From: Ancylobacter dichloromethanicus | Lineage (GTDB): Bacteria > Pseudomonadota > Alphaproteobacteria > Rhizobiales > Xanthobacteraceae | Assembly: GCF_018390645.1 (NCBI RefSeq) | Contig: NZ_JAHBGC010000004.1 | Coordinates: 417,613 to 481,612, forward strand | DNA: 64,000 nt | Direction: 5' to 3' | Shown here: one piece after another, positions 44,187 through 52,948 of the stretch | How the letters are laid out: every line of letters starts with the position of its first letter | Numbering within the stretch: the first letter of the stretch is position 1 | Notes under the pieces: model-generated | What the model was told of the DNA's origin: nothing | The model's database searches: none | Seen by the model: the letters and a program-made list of their open reading frames with translations, nothing else | Program-made: the position numbers and the translations under genes

Positions 44187-45173
44187 TTGCCCGATTACGA
44201 TAAGGAAGGTCTCGTTTCCGCCTGGAGCTTCGATGGGGCCGGCGGAGCGCGGCGGATCGGCTGGGAGGACATCCTGAGCGGGCCGCCTTCCGGGGGAGGG
44301 TTCGACTGGATCAACCTGCAGCAGCTGGAGCACCGCCATGGGCACAACTGGCTGGCGGATGGCAGCGGCATCGACCCGTCGATCCTCGAGTCGCTGGCCG
44401 CCGCCGAGACGCGCCCGCGCTGCGCGCTGTTCGACAATGGTGCCTTTCTCAATCTGCGCGGCATCAATCTGATGCCCTATTCGCTGCCGGACGAGATGCA
44501 CTCGATCCGCTTCTGGGTGGAGCCGCACCGCATCGTCTCGGTGCGGCGGCGGGCGCTGTCGGCGGTGGGCGATTTCGAGGACGCCATTCATCGCGGGCGG
44601 GCGCCGCGCACCCCGGGTGAGTTTGTCGCCGACCTTTCCATGCGCCTGGTCGACCGCATGGACACGGTGATCACCGCGCTGGCGGAGCAGGCGGACGAAC
44701 TGGAGGAGCAGGTGCTGAGCGCCACGCTTTCCAATCTGAGCCCGAAGGTCTCCGAGGTCCGGCGCGTCGCCATCATCCTGCGCCGCTATATTGCTCCGCA
44801 GCGCGAGGCGCTGAACCATTTCTCGCTGGAGGATGCCGAATGGCTCTCCCCGCGCGACCGCAACCGGCTGCGCGAGGCGGCCGACCGGGTGACGCGTTTC
44901 GCCGAGGAACTGGATTCGGTGCGCGACCGGGCGGCCGTGATTTACGACCAGATGGTGGAACGGCGCGCCGAGCAGATGAACCGCTCCATGCTGGTGCTGG
45001 CGGCGGTGACGGTGATCTTCGCACCGCTGACGCTGATCACCGGGTTCATGGGCATGAACGTCGAAGGCATTCCCGGGGCGCAGGACCCTAACGGCTTCTG
45101 GGCGGTGACTTTTTTCGCCGGCATGCTCGGTGTCGGGCTGGTGGCGTGGCTGCGGATGGTCCGCTGGCTCTAA
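44187..45173 (+). CDS. CorA-like divalent cation transporter (ZntB type)
   Basis: 328-aa CorA superfamily protein. A large N-terminal cytoplasmic part with long helices precedes two C-terminal membrane helices. The pore signature is GFMGMNVEG, a GMN-type motif. The last ~30 residues have FFAGMLGVGLVAWLRMVRW. It resembles ZntB, which moves zinc, more than CorA. The start is TTG at 44187; AGGAG lies at 44174-44178 and no ATG fits, so a non-ATG start is supported. Confidence 0.9.
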   Translation: MPDYDKEGLVSAWSFDGAGGARRIGWEDILSGPPSGGGFDWINLQQLEHRHGHNWLADGSGIDPSILESLAAAETRPRCALFDNGAFLNLRGINLMPYSLPDEMHSIRFWVEPHRIVSVRRRALSAVGDFEDAIHRGRAPRTPGEFVADLSMRLVDRMDTVITALAEQADELEEQVLSATLSNLSPKVSEVRRVAIILRRYIAPQREALNHFSLEDAEWLSPRDRNRLREAADRVTRFAEELDSVRDRAAVIYDQMVERRAEQMNRSMLVLAAVTVIFAPLTLITGFMGMNVEGIPGAQDPNGFWAVTFFAGMLGVGLVAWLRMVRWL

Positions 45174-45256
45174 GCCGCCCCTTTTCCTTGCCCGGCAGGC
45201 GCATAGATTGATGGCGTGCCGGCGGCGACCTTCCGCCGGCCGTGGAGGGAAGTACC

Positions 45257-45631
45257 ATGCGCGGGAAAGCGATTGCATCGGCGGCAGTCCTGGCCGGCCT
45301 CATGCTGGCAGCGGCCGGCAGCACGGCCGGGGCCTATGAATTCACCGGGACCTTTCCCGGCGGTGATTGCCGGAAGATGGCGGCTTCGACCCCACCGGCG
45401 CAGCTCTGGTACGGCCATTTCACCGGCCGCCGGCAGGCACCGTGGAATTATGATTTCATCGAGGGGCGCACCGCCGAAGGGTGCTTCCGCAGCAAGGCGG
45501 AATGCGAGAACTGGCTCTACCAGTGGCGCTCGGCCTGGCAGCTCAATTTCTGGAACGACTATTGCGTGAAGGGCTGGCCGCCCAAGGCCCGCCCGGCGGG
45601 CCCGCGCACGCAGGTGCCGTTCGGCCAGTAG
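45257..45631 (+). CDS. Small secreted hypothetical protein
   Basis: 124-aa protein with a signal peptide (residues about 1-25). The mature part has four Cys (GDCRKM, EGCFRSKAECENW, NDYCVKG) and several Trp, so it may be disulfide-bonded in the periplasm. No family is recognised. GGAGGGA lies before the ATG at 45257. A strong terminator follows at 45653, so it is monocistronic. Confidence 0.8.
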   Translation: MRGKAIASAAVLAGLMLAAAGSTAGAYEFTGTFPGGDCRKMAASTPPAQLWYGHFTGRRQAPWNYDFIEGRTAEGCFRSKAECENWLYQWRSAWQLNFWNDYCVKGWPPKARPAGPRTQVPFGQ

Positions 45632-45652
45632 TGCGGGCCGGTCGACGAAAGA

Positions 45653-45685
45653 GGGCGCCGTCGACAAGCGACGGCGCCCGGTTTT
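45653..45685. terminator. Terminator after the secreted protein gene
   Basis: Perfect 11-bp stem GGGCGCCGTCG / CGACGGCGCCC with a 5-nt loop, then GG TTTT. It may also help end sodB transcription on the opposite strand. Confidence 0.88.
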
Positions 45686-45714
45686 CGCGCGAGGACCGCT
45701 CAGGCGGACCTGGA

Positions 45715-46311
45715 TCAGACGGCCTTGGAATAGAGCTCGGCGACGTGTTCCCAGTTCACCAGGTTCTCGACGAACGCCTTGAGATAGTCGGGGCGGCGGT
45801 TGCGGTAGTCGATGTAGTAGGAGTGCTCCCACACGTCGCAGCCGAGGATCGGGGTGGCGCCGTGGACCAGCGGGCTCTCGCCATTGGCGGTCTTCATCAC
45901 GACGATCTTGCCGTCCTTGACCGCGAGCCAGTTCCAGCCCGAGCCGAACTGGGTCACGCCGGCCTGGATGAAGTCTTCCTTCATCTTGTCAACCGAACCG
46001 AGGTCCTCGACGATCTTCTTCTCAAGCTCGCCGGGGATGGCGCCGCCACCATTCGGCTTCATCCACTGCCAGAAATGGATGTGGTTGAAATGCTGGCCGG
46101 CATTGTTGAACAGGCCGGCATTCTTGCCGAAGGAGCCCTTGACGATCTCTTCCAGCGACTGGCCTTCCCACTCGGTGCCCTTCAGCAGATTGTTGCCGTT
46201 GTTCACATAGGCGAGGTGGTGCTTGTCGTGGTGATATTCGAGCGTCTCGCGCGACATATAGGGGGCGAGCGCGTCGTAGGAGTAGGGAAGCTCGGGAAGC
46301 GTGAAGGACAT
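45715..46311 (-). CDS. Superoxide dismutase, Fe/Mn type
   Basis: 198-aa cytoplasmic superoxide dismutase. The metal ligands are His in TLEYHHDKHHLAYVNN, His in FNHIHFWQWM, and Asp/His in GCDVWEHSYYIDY. The Gln in the NAGQHFNHI region and GSGWNWL point to the Fe-type branch, but Mn use or cambialism cannot be ruled out. GGAGAC lies eight bases before the ATG at 46311. The gene faces a Pro-rich protein gene across a 270-nt region with no other gene. Confidence 0.96.
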   Translation of the reverse strand: MSFTLPELPYSYDALAPYMSRETLEYHHDKHHLAYVNNGNNLLKGTEWEGQSLEEIVKGSFGKNAGLFNNAGQHFNHIHFWQWMKPNGGGAIPGELEKKIVEDLGSVDKMKEDFIQAGVTQFGSGWNWLAVKDGKIVVMKTANGESPLVHGATPILGCDVWEHSYYIDYRNRRPDYLKAFVENLVNWEHVAELYSKAV

Positions 46312-46581
46312 GGAATCTGTCTCCGCAAATTGAAATCCGGCCGCGCCGCTTCGGCGCCCCTCGCGGGTGCGCGGGCACCGCGAAAGATCGGCTCCGACTA
46401 GATAGGGCGCTCCGCGGGCGCGGACAACCAAAAGCGTCGCGCGCGGCAGATTTCTTCGCCGTAGCGCGCCGGCGGCGGCGATGCGCAGACATTCGGCCTC
46501 CGTGCTTTCGCTAAGGCTGTACTGGACGTAAAGTCTCGTAGAAGAAGGACCGGCGGCGAATCGGTCCGGCGGAGTTTCTTT

Positions 46582-47586
46582 ATGGGTGCAATAGTCATCG
46601 GGATCGGTGCGGCGCTGGCTGCGATCGGCATCGTCCTCGGAGCAATCGGGTTCGGATCCGTGGAGACGACTTCCGGGGCGGGCCTGATGACGGTCGGCAG
46701 TACCGGTTTTGTCGGCGGTCTTCTCGTCGTGGCCCTCGGTTTCATTCTGAGGGTCTTGAGCGACATCGCCGAGAAGCTCGACGGTGCGGTTCATTTCGAG
46801 TCGTTCGAGGATGAGGCTCACGCTGGACGGGTGGAGGCCGCCGGCAACCCCATCTTGGAGGAGCCTTTTGTGCCGGCCGCTCCGCCCCACGCGGAAGCGC
46901 CGAGGCCAGCGTCCGCGCATGCATCGCCCGCCGCGCGCGAACCGCTTGAACTGGCCGCCGAGGACGACGAGCGGGAACTGCCGACCTGGTTTTCCCGCAA
47001 GCGGGCGGGCGAGCCGCCGGCCGGTGTCGAGCCGGCCTTCGCGCCTGAGCCGGAGTTCGAGCCGGAGCCCGACTTCGAACTGCCGCCCTTCCGTTCGCCG
47101 CTGCCGGAGCCGGTTCGCCAGGACACGGTGCGGTCCGAACCGGCGCGGACTGAGCCTGTGCGGACGGAGCCTCTGCGCGCAGATCCCCTGCGCTCCGAGC
47201 CTTTGCGTCCCGAGCCAGCGCGCCGGGAACCGCCGCCTTCCTTTCTGCGGCCGGGGGGCGCCGGTGGCGGGGCGCCGACAGAACGTCCCGCGCCCGCTGT
47301 CTCCGATGAGGAGATCCGTGCACCCCGCCTGCGCGAGGAATTCACGCCCGAGCCGGATGACGCACCTCCCGCCTTCCTGCGGGAGGCAGACCTGCTCTCG
47401 GACGAGCCGGAGCCCGCGCCCGCTGCGCCAGGGGTTACCGTGCTGAAGTCGGGCACCATCGGCGGCATGAGCTACAAGCTCTATTCCGACGGCTCGATCG
47501 AGGCCGACCTGCCCGACGGCATGCTGCGGTTCGCCTCGCTGCAGGAACTGCGCGACCATGTCGCCGGCGGTGCCAGCCGCGAGTGA
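46582..47586 (+). CDS. Membrane-anchored Pro/Glu-rich protein
   Basis: 334-aa protein. Residues about 1-57 form two hydrophobic helices. The centre is Pro/Glu/Arg-rich, including a 5-residue tandem repeat xRxEP (about residues 188-222: VRSEPARTEPVRTEPLRADP and on). The last ~40 residues (TIGGMSYKLYSDGSIEADLPDG) look like a small folded domain found at the end of some rhizobial proteins. The job is unknown; it may anchor or scaffold at the inner membrane. GGAG precedes the ATG at 46582. A terminator follows at 47613. Confidence 0.8.
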   Translation: MGAIVIGIGAALAAIGIVLGAIGFGSVETTSGAGLMTVGSTGFVGGLLVVALGFILRVLSDIAEKLDGAVHFESFEDEAHAGRVEAAGNPILEEPFVPAAPPHAEAPRPASAHASPAAREPLELAAEDDERELPTWFSRKRAGEPPAGVEPAFAPEPEFEPEPDFELPPFRSPLPEPVRQDTVRSEPARTEPVRTEPLRADPLRSEPLRPEPARREPPPSFLRPGGAGGGAPTERPAPAVSDEEIRAPRLREEFTPEPDDAPPAFLREADLLSDEPEPAPAAPGVTVLKSGTIGGMSYKLYSDGSIEADLPDGMLRFASLQELRDHVAGGASRE

Positions 47587-47612
47587 ACGGCCTGCTTGCT
47601 CCTCACCAAAGC

Positions 47613-47638
47613 AAAGGGCGCCATGCGGCGCCCTTTTT
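47613..47638. terminator. Terminator between the Pro-rich gene and oligopeptidase B
   Basis: Perfect 10-bp stem AAAGGGCGCC / GGCGCCCTTT with an ATGC loop, extended by TT. It is suitably placed for both converging genes. Confidence 0.88.
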
Positions 47639-47662
47639 CGTTTCCCATGTGGACGCCTTCGC

Positions 47663-49789
47663 TCAGTGTCCTGCCATGGCGAGGGCGAAGGCATAGACCA
47701 TGGCAGTTTCCTCCAGCCGGTCGAACCGGCCCGAGGCGCCGCCATGTCCGGCCTCCATATTGGTGCGCAGCAGGAGCGGGCGACTGCCGGTCTTCATCTC
47801 GCGCAGCTTCGCCACCCATTTTGCCGGTTCCCAATAGGTTACCCGCGGGTCGGTGAGGCCGGCGAGGGCGAAGATGGCGGGATAGTCCTTCGCTTCCACA
47901 TTGTCATAGGGCGAATAGCTCTGGATGGTAGCGAAGGCTTCCGGATCGGTGATCGGATTCCCCCATTCCGGCCATTCCGGCGGGGTCAGGGGCAGCGTAT
48001 CATCGAGCATGGTGTTCAGCACGTCGACGAACGGCACCTCGGCGACGATTCCGGCGAACAGGTCGGGGCGCATGTTCGCCACGGCACCCATCAGCATGCC
48101 GCCGGCCGAGCCGCCATGGGCAACGATGCGATCCGGGGCGACGATCCGTTCGGCGACAAGGTGCTCGCCGGCGGCGATGAAGTCGCGGAACGTGTTGGTC
48201 TTGCTGGCCAGCTTGCCCTCGCGGTACCAGCGCCAGCCCTTTTCCGTGCCGCCGCGTATGTGAGCGATGGCGAAGACGAAGCCGCGATCGACAAGCGACA
48301 GGCGCGTGGTTGAGAAGCCGGCGGGAATGGCGATGCCATAGGCGCCATAGCCATAGAGCAGGCAGGGAGCGGTGCCATCGAGCGGGGTGTCGCGGGCGAA
48401 CAGCAGCGAGACCGGGACCAGTTCGCCATCTGCTGTCGGCGCCATCAGGCGACGGGTGACATAGCGCCTGGGATCGTGGCCCGAGGGCACCTCCTGCCGC
48501 TTGCGCAGCGTGCGGGCGCGGCTCGCCACATCGTAGTCCCATACCTCGGACGGGGTGGTCATCGAGGAATAGGTGAAGCGGATCTCGGTCTTGTCGAAGC
48601 CGTAGCCGGGATCGAAGCCAAGCGAATAAGCCTCCTCCGCGAAGGCGACGACGTGTTCCGCGCCGTCCGCCAGTGCGCGCACGACCAGGCGCGGCAGGCC
48701 GTCCTCGCGCTCGAGTCGCAGCAGATGGCCGCGCAGCACGCTCATGGACAGGAGCAGCCGGCCCGGTTTGTGCGGCACCAGGTCGCGCCAGTGGGCGCGG
48801 CGCGGCGTTGCCAGCGGTGCGGCGACGATCTTGAAGTCCTCCGCCCCCTCCGCATTGGTCTCGATGATCAGGCTTTCCATGCCGCCGAGCGACGGGTGAT
48901 GCTCGACGCCGTAACGCAGGCCCGCCTCGCGCGGCTCGACGAGACGGGGGGGCTCCAGCGGCGCTTCGAGGTCGAGCAGCCAGACCTCGCTGGTATCGTG
49001 GTCGCCACAGGAAATCAGGCCGAAACGCCGCGACTGGGTGTGGCCGAGCGAGACGAAGAAACCCTTGTCCGGCTCCTCGTAAACCAGCGTGTCCTCGGCC
49101 GGATCGGCGCCCAGACGGTGGCGGTAGACGAAGCTGGGGCGGTGCTCGGCATCGCGGCGGATGTAGAAGAGAAAGGCGCCGTCCGCGCTCCAGAGCACAT
49201 CGCCCGTCGTCTCGGTGACGAGGTCCGGCAGATCGGTGCCGGCCTCGATGTCACGGATGCGAAGCGTGTAATATTCGGAACCGGCCTCGTCCGCCGTCCA
49301 GGCGTAGAGCCGGTGGTCGGGCGATTGCCGGGCGTCGCCGAACTGGAAATAGGCCTTTCCCCGCGCCAGAGCGTCGCCGTCGAGGAGGAGAGTCTCGCCG
49401 GCGACGGCGCCGGCCGGGCGGCGGCAGATCAGCGGGTGCTGCCCGCCCTCGCGGAACCGGGTGAAATAGGCGAACGGACCATCGGTCGCCGGAACGGACG
49501 TGTCGTCTTCCTTGATGCGGCCGCGCATTTCCCCGACCAGTTGCTGGCGCCGCTCAGCGTGCGGTGCCAGCCACGCCTCGGCCTCGGCGTTCTCCCTCTC
49601 CAGCCAGGCGCGGATGTCGGCGCCGAGCACGGAGGGGTCGCGCATGACTTCGCGCCAATTGTCGGCGCGGAGCCAGGCGTGTTCGTCGACCAGCGTCCGG
49701 CCGTGGAAATGGCGCACCAGCGGCGGGTGCACGGCAGTCGGGCGGGCGCCGTTGGCGATGTCGTTGACGGCGGATTTGTCCGTTGTCAC
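47663..49789 (-). CDS. ptrB: Oligopeptidase B-type S9 prolyl oligopeptidase family
   Basis: 708-aa S9A serine peptidase, cleaving short peptides after basic residues. An N-terminal propeller ([20 protein letters not shown] start) precedes the catalytic domain: Ser in [12 protein letters not shown], Asp near [15 protein letters not shown], and His in [12 protein letters not shown]. PRFxDP-type Glu-rich S1 features are present ([17 protein letters not shown]). The start is GTG at 49789, overlapping the msrB stop (GTGA) with GAGGAAA upstream, so translation is coupled. Typical length for oligopeptidase B is close to 690. Confidence 0.92.
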   Translation of the reverse strand: MTTDKSAVNDIANGARPTAVHPPLVRHFHGRTLVDEHAWLRADNWREVMRDPSVLGADIRAWLERENAEAEAWLAPHAERRQQLVGEMRGRIKEDDTSVPATDGPFAYFTRFREGGQHPLICRRPAGAVAGETLLLDGDALARGKAYFQFGDARQSPDHRLYAWTADEAGSEYYTLRIRDIEAGTDLPDLVTETTGDVLWSADGAFLFYIRRDAEHRPSFVYRHRLGADPAEDTLVYEEPDKGFFVSLGHTQSRRFGLISCGDHDTSEVWLLDLEAPLEPPRLVEPREAGLRYGVEHHPSLGGMESLIIETNAEGAEDFKIVAAPLATPRRAHWRDLVPHKPGRLLLSMSVLRGHLLRLEREDGLPRLVVRALADGAEHVVAFAEEAYSLGFDPGYGFDKTEIRFTYSSMTTPSEVWDYDVASRARTLRKRQEVPSGHDPRRYVTRRLMAPTADGELVPVSLLFARDTPLDGTAPCLLYGYGAYGIAIPAGFSTTRLSLVDRGFVFAIAHIRGGTEKGWRWYREGKLASKTNTFRDFIAAGEHLVAERIVAPDRIVAHGGSAGGMLMGAVANMRPDLFAGIVAEVPFVDVLNTMLDDTLPLTPPEWPEWGNPITDPEAFATIQSYSPYDNVEAKDYPAIFALAGLTDPRVTYWEPAKWVAKLREMKTGSRPLLLRTNMEAGHGGASGRFDRLEETAMVYAFALAMAGH

Positions 49790-50223
49790 GCGGGTTTTTC
49801 CTCGCCGGCGAGAGCTTCCGCCTCGAAGGCGAGGGCGACGCCGTTGATGCAGAAGCGCTGGCGCGTGGGCGGCGGCCCGTCCGGGAAGACGTGGCCGAGA
49901 TGGGCGTCGCAACTGGCGCAGCGCACCTCGACCCGGTGCATGCCGTAGGAGTGGTCGTGATATTCGCTGACGGCCTCGGCATCGACCGGCTGGAAGAAGC
50001 TTGGCCAGCCGGTGCCCGATTCGAACTTCGCATTGGAGCGGAACAGCGGCGCCTCGCAGCACACGCAGCGGTAGAGGCCCGGCTCCTTCTGGGCGAGGTG
50101 CGGACCGCTGAACGCGCATTCGGTTCCGTGGCCACGCGTGACGCGATACTGCTCGGGGGTGAGCCGGGCGCGCCACTCGGCGTCCGTCTTCACCACGCGG
50201 GGGCGGCGGGAGGTCTGGTCCAT
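49786..50223 (-). CDS. msrB: Peptide methionine-R-sulfoxide reductase
   Basis: 145-aa MsrB, which reduces the R form of methionine sulfoxide in proteins. Zn-binding Cys pairs CVCC and CASC, then the catalytic Cys in [11 protein letters not shown], with [10 protein letters not shown] and [10 protein letters not shown]. Most MsrB proteins have RYCINS; here RFCING. AAGGA lies eight bases before the ATG at 50223. The stop overlaps the oligopeptidase B start, so a repair/degradation pair is likely. Confidence 0.97.
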   Translation of the reverse strand: MDQTSRRPRVVKTDAEWRARLTPEQYRVTRGHGTECAFSGPHLAQKEPGLYRCVCCEAPLFRSNAKFESGTGWPSFFQPVDAEAVSEYHDHSYGMHRVEVRCASCDAHLGHVFPDGPPPTRQRFCINGVALAFEAEALAGEEKPA

Positions 50224-50588
50224 GGGCAAATCCTTGAGGTTTTCCGCAGAGATAATCGCCACCACGGGCAGCGGCAAGTGTTAGCGTCGTTCACGAAGTT
50301 TTGCCTGCGCGCTGGCCGCCAGGTCGTCGGCGGTGAAGCAGCCTCTAGACCTCGTAGAGCTTGCACAGTGGGGCGACAGTCTGGCGGCTGTACGGCGTTG
50401 CACACATGATTGCGACGAATCCCGCCGAAAAACCTTGTTATCCCTGCTATTCAAGTCTATCTGTGTTCTTGAGGTCAATGGCGGCGCGAATACGTGGGAG
50501 AGAGACGTATTTGCACGTACAAGGGCGGGCGTGAGAGCGCGCTTCGGCGCCGCGTCAAACTTTAGCTACATCATTTGAAGAATGAGCC
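50224..50588. other. Divergent intergenic region before mucR
   Basis: 365 nt without a supported ORF, between msrB (-) and mucR (+). It is less GC-rich than the surroundings in its right half (TA-rich around 50430-50580), as is common at MucR targets and promoters, so an autoregulatory site is possible. No clear inverted repeat or riboswitch was seen. Confidence 0.4.
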
Positions 50589-51014
50589 ATGAGCGACACC
50601 AACGACGCCGACAGCTATATCGAACTGGCCGCCGATATCGTCTCGGCGTATGTGAGCAATAATGCGGTCTCGGCCAATGAACTAGTCACCCTCATTGCAG
50701 AAGTGCACGGCGCGTTGCAGCGGGTGGACAAGGGTGAGGTCGAGACGGTTGCGGAGCCGCTGAAGCCCGCCGTGCCGCTCAAGAAGTCGGTTATGCCTGA
50801 TTACATCGTCTGCCTCGAGGACGGCAAGAAGTTCAAATCGCTGAAGCGGCACCTGCGAACGCAATATGACCTTACCCCCGAGGCGTATCGCGAGAAATGG
50901 GGCCTGCCGGCGGATTATCCCATGGTGGCGCCCAACTACGCTGCCGCGCGTTCAGCGCTGGCGAAGGAGATGGGCCTCGGCCAGCAGCGCCGACGGGCGG
51001 CCGCGGGCGGCTGA
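50589..51014 (+). CDS. mucR: MucR/Ros family transcriptional regulator
   Basis: 141-aa regulator. The zinc-finger-like DNA-binding part is DYIVCLEDGKKFKSLKRHLRTQYDLTPE, then EKWGLPADYPMVAPNYAAARSALAKEMGLGQ, typical of MucR. Ros has Cys-Cys-His-His; here Cys75 and His88 remain, Asp78 stands at the second Cys place, and Gln92-Tyr93 replace the final His pair, so the site may be zinc-free. MucR controls exopolysaccharide, motility and cell-cycle genes in Rhizobiales. The N-terminal part is for oligomerisation. Confidence 0.95.
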   Translation: MSDTNDADSYIELAADIVSAYVSNNAVSANELVTLIAEVHGALQRVDKGEVETVAEPLKPAVPLKKSVMPDYIVCLEDGKKFKSLKRHLRTQYDLTPEAYREKWGLPADYPMVAPNYAAARSALAKEMGLGQQRRRAAAGG

Positions 51015-51066
51015 GTAAGCAGATCGGGCGCCGCGCCTTTGCGGCGACACGCTACCGGGAAGGTCG

Positions 51067-51351
51067 TCACCATGTGTGGCGGCCTTTTTCGTTGTTTGGC
51101 TTCCCGGCGGGGGCCCGCGCCTCGACTTCGGCGAGCAGGCGGCGCAGCGCGGCGTGGCGCGCCGCGTCATAGCCGATGCCGCTGCGCGCGGCGCGTCGCT
51201 CGGCGCGCAGCAGACGCTGCAGCGCCGCGCCGCGATCCGCTCCCGGCGAGCCTAGAAACGGCCGCAGGGCGGCCACCCTTCCGGCGATAATGTCCTCGGG
51301 CTCCTCGCTGCGTGCCGCGCGGATGCGGCGATGGTGCCGGTGGAATGTCAT
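51067..51351 (-). CDS. Small hypothetical Arg/Ala-rich protein
   Basis: 94-aa strongly basic, helix-forming protein (HHRRIRAARSEEPEDIIAGR, ALQRLLRAERRAARSG, AALRRLLAEVEARAPAG). No family is recognised. GGAGA seven bases before the ATG at 51351 supports it. It is divergent from the DnaA-like gene and converges on mucR. A shadow ORF in GC-rich DNA is an alternative explanation. Confidence 0.45.
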   Translation of the reverse strand: MTFHRHHRRIRAARSEEPEDIIAGRVAALRPFLGSPGADRGAALQRLLRAERRAARSGIGYDAARHAALRRLLAEVEARAPAGKPNNEKGRHTW

Positions 51352-51411
51352 GAATGTCTCCGCTGAACCGGCTTCAGTATCGGGCCAGTGACGCCAGTGC
51401 GGATATAATTC

Positions 51412-51476
51412 CTAGAACGAGAGCCTGTTTCCGCAATGCCCTTCGTTGCGGAAATGCATACTGACGTATGTTCTAG
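51412..51476. promoter_or_regulatory. Nested inverted repeats upstream of the DnaA-like gene
   Basis: Outer arms CTAGAAC (51412-51418) and GTTCTAG (51470-51476). An inner pair TTTCCGCAA / TTGCGGAAA (51428-51436, 51446-51454). A smaller CATAC / GTATG pair (51457-51461, 51466-51470). The block lies 65 nt before the gene at 51541 and looks like an operator or binding cluster. Confidence 0.6.
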
Positions 51477-51540
51477 TTATGTTCTTGTCAGTCGACGCCT
51501 CCGCATGTAGGCTTAAATTCCTTCAATGGAGATTTCGTCC

Positions 51541-51903
51541 ATGGCCGTAGACAACAATCCGGCGCCTTCGACGGCGTCGGGGCCCGAGCCGTGCCTCATC
51601 GCCGCGTCGTTGGCTGCCGAGGCGACCGCCATTCCCCTCGGCCTCGTGCTGCATGAGCACCGGCTCGACCGCCGCTGCGCCTCGGCCCGAGCCCTGGCGA
51701 TGTATCTCGCCCATGTCGGGCTGGGCCTGCCCATGACCCGGGTCGCCACCGGTTTCGGCCGTCATCGCTCCACCGTCGCCCATGCCTGCCGCCGGATCGA
51801 GGAGCGGCGCGAGATCGCCGGCTGGGACCGCTGGGTCGCCGCGCTGGAGGAGGACGTACGACGCCTCGCTCTCCCTGGAGACCGGGGAGGTGCCCATGGT
51901 TGA
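51541..51903 (+). CDS. Stand-alone DnaA domain IV-like HTH protein
   Basis: 120-aa protein. The core ARALAMYLAHVGLGLPM then VATGFGRHRSTVAHACRRIEE matches the DnaA C-terminal domain (Bac_DnaA_C), where MYL and the HTH with FGxRxxxTVxHA read DnaA boxes. There is no AAA+ domain, so it can bind DNA but cannot open origins. The ATG at 51541 is preferred over 51526 because GGAG lies nine bases before it. It overlaps the DUF6456 gene start by 8 nt, and a block of nested inverted repeats lies upstream. Confidence 0.8.
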   Translation: MAVDNNPAPSTASGPEPCLIAASLAAEATAIPLGLVLHEHRLDRRCASARALAMYLAHVGLGLPMTRVATGFGRHRSTVAHACRRIEERREIAGWDRWVAALEEDVRRLALPGDRGGAHG

Positions 51904-52447
51904 ACGCCGCATCGACCATGTCGAGGTGGAGATCGACGGCGTGCGCTGCGCCGTCGCGGTCGACCTCGAGGAAAGCCCGCTCGGCTGGCTGGCGCGGCGG
52001 CGCGGTCGCGACGGTAGTCGATTCATCGCGCCGGTGCAGCTTATCGCCGGCGAGCGGCTGCGGGCGGATTTCACCCGCGCCGGCATGGCCCCGCGCCTGA
52101 CCGCCAATTGGGACGCGGTGACGCGGACGGACCAGCGCGGCGCGGCGCCCGGGCTCAACGCTTCGGAGGCCTCCTTCGCGGCCCGCCAGCGCGTGTCGCG
52201 CGCCATGGAGGCCGCGGGGCCGGAATTTTCCGGCCTGCTGATGGATGTCTGCTGCTTCCTCAAGGGGCTGGAGCAGGTCGAGCAGGAGCGTGGCTGGCCG
52301 GCGCGCACCGCCAAGGTGGTGCTGGCGCTGGGGCTCGACCGGCTTGCGCGGCACTACGGGCTGAGCGAGGCGGCGCAGGGCCCGAGCCGCGCTCGCACCC
52401 GTGCCTGGAGGGCGGCGGTCACGGGTGGCGCCGGCGAAGGGCTTTAG
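51896..52447 (+). CDS. DUF6456 domain protein
   Basis: 183-aa protein with the conserved end AARQRVSRAMEAAGPEFSGL then DVCCFLKGLEQVEQERGWP and LALGLDRLARHYGL, the DUF6456 pattern of Hyphomicrobiales. The N-terminal half is a small beta-rich region. Its job is unknown. GGGGAGG precedes the ATG at 51896. It overlaps the DnaA-domain-IV gene, and the same pair recurs in relatives, so the two probably act together in DNA binding or replication-linked control. It converges on sufE by 4 nt. Confidence 0.8.
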   Translation: MVERRIDHVEVEIDGVRCAVAVDLEESPLGWLARRRGRDGSRFIAPVQLIAGERLRADFTRAGMAPRLTANWDAVTRTDQRGAAPGLNASEASFAARQRVSRAMEAAGPEFSGLLMDVCCFLKGLEQVEQERGWPARTAKVVLALGLDRLARHYGLSEAAQGPSRARTRAWRAAVTGGAGEGL

Positions 52448-52878
52448 GCGGCGGTGTCCGCGAGTGCCTTGCGCGCTTCCCCACGGATCCGCTCCACCAT
52501 GGAGCGCAGGCCGTTTGAGCGCTGTGGCGTCAGGTGGTCCTTGAGGCCGATGCGCGCAAACACCGCTCCCGGGTCGGTCGCCAAGATATCGCGGGCCGGA
52601 CGGTCCGAATAGAGCGCAAGCAGGATGGCGACCAGGCCGCGCACGATATGCGCGTCCGAATCGCCAAGCAGGGCGAGGCGCGGGCCGTTCTCGCCCTGCT
52701 TGGTCTCGCTCACCAGCCAGACCTGGCTGGCGCAGCCCTGGACCTTGGCTTGCTCGGTGCGCCGCTCCTCCGGGAAGGGCGGCAGGGCGCGGCCCAACTC
52801 GATGAGGTAGCGGTACCGGTCGTCCCAATTGTCGAGGAGTTCGAAGTCCTCGATGATGCTGTCGATCTTTGATGTCAT
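52444..52878 (-). CDS. sufE: SufE family sulfur acceptor
   Basis: 144-aa SufE-like protein, which accepts persulfide sulfur from the cysteine desulfurase SufS for Fe-S cluster assembly. The active Cys is in VQGCASQVWL. DDRYRYLIELGRALPPFPEE and RSNGLRSMVERIRGEA are typical. GAGAGG lies about seven bases before the ATG at 52878; an 82-residue extension upstream is not used. The gene overlaps the DUF6456 end by 4 nt, tail to tail. Confidence 0.95.
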   Translation of the reverse strand: MTSKIDSIIEDFELLDNWDDRYRYLIELGRALPPFPEERRTEQAKVQGCASQVWLVSETKQGENGPRLALLGDSDAHIVRGLVAILLALYSDRPARDILATDPGAVFARIGLKDHLTPQRSNGLRSMVERIRGEARKALADTAA

Positions 52879-52948
52879 CGGCGCCTCTCCGCCCGCATAT
52901 AGGGGGGCGGGGCGCGCGAGCGCAATGGTTGGGGCCAGCCCGACCTTC

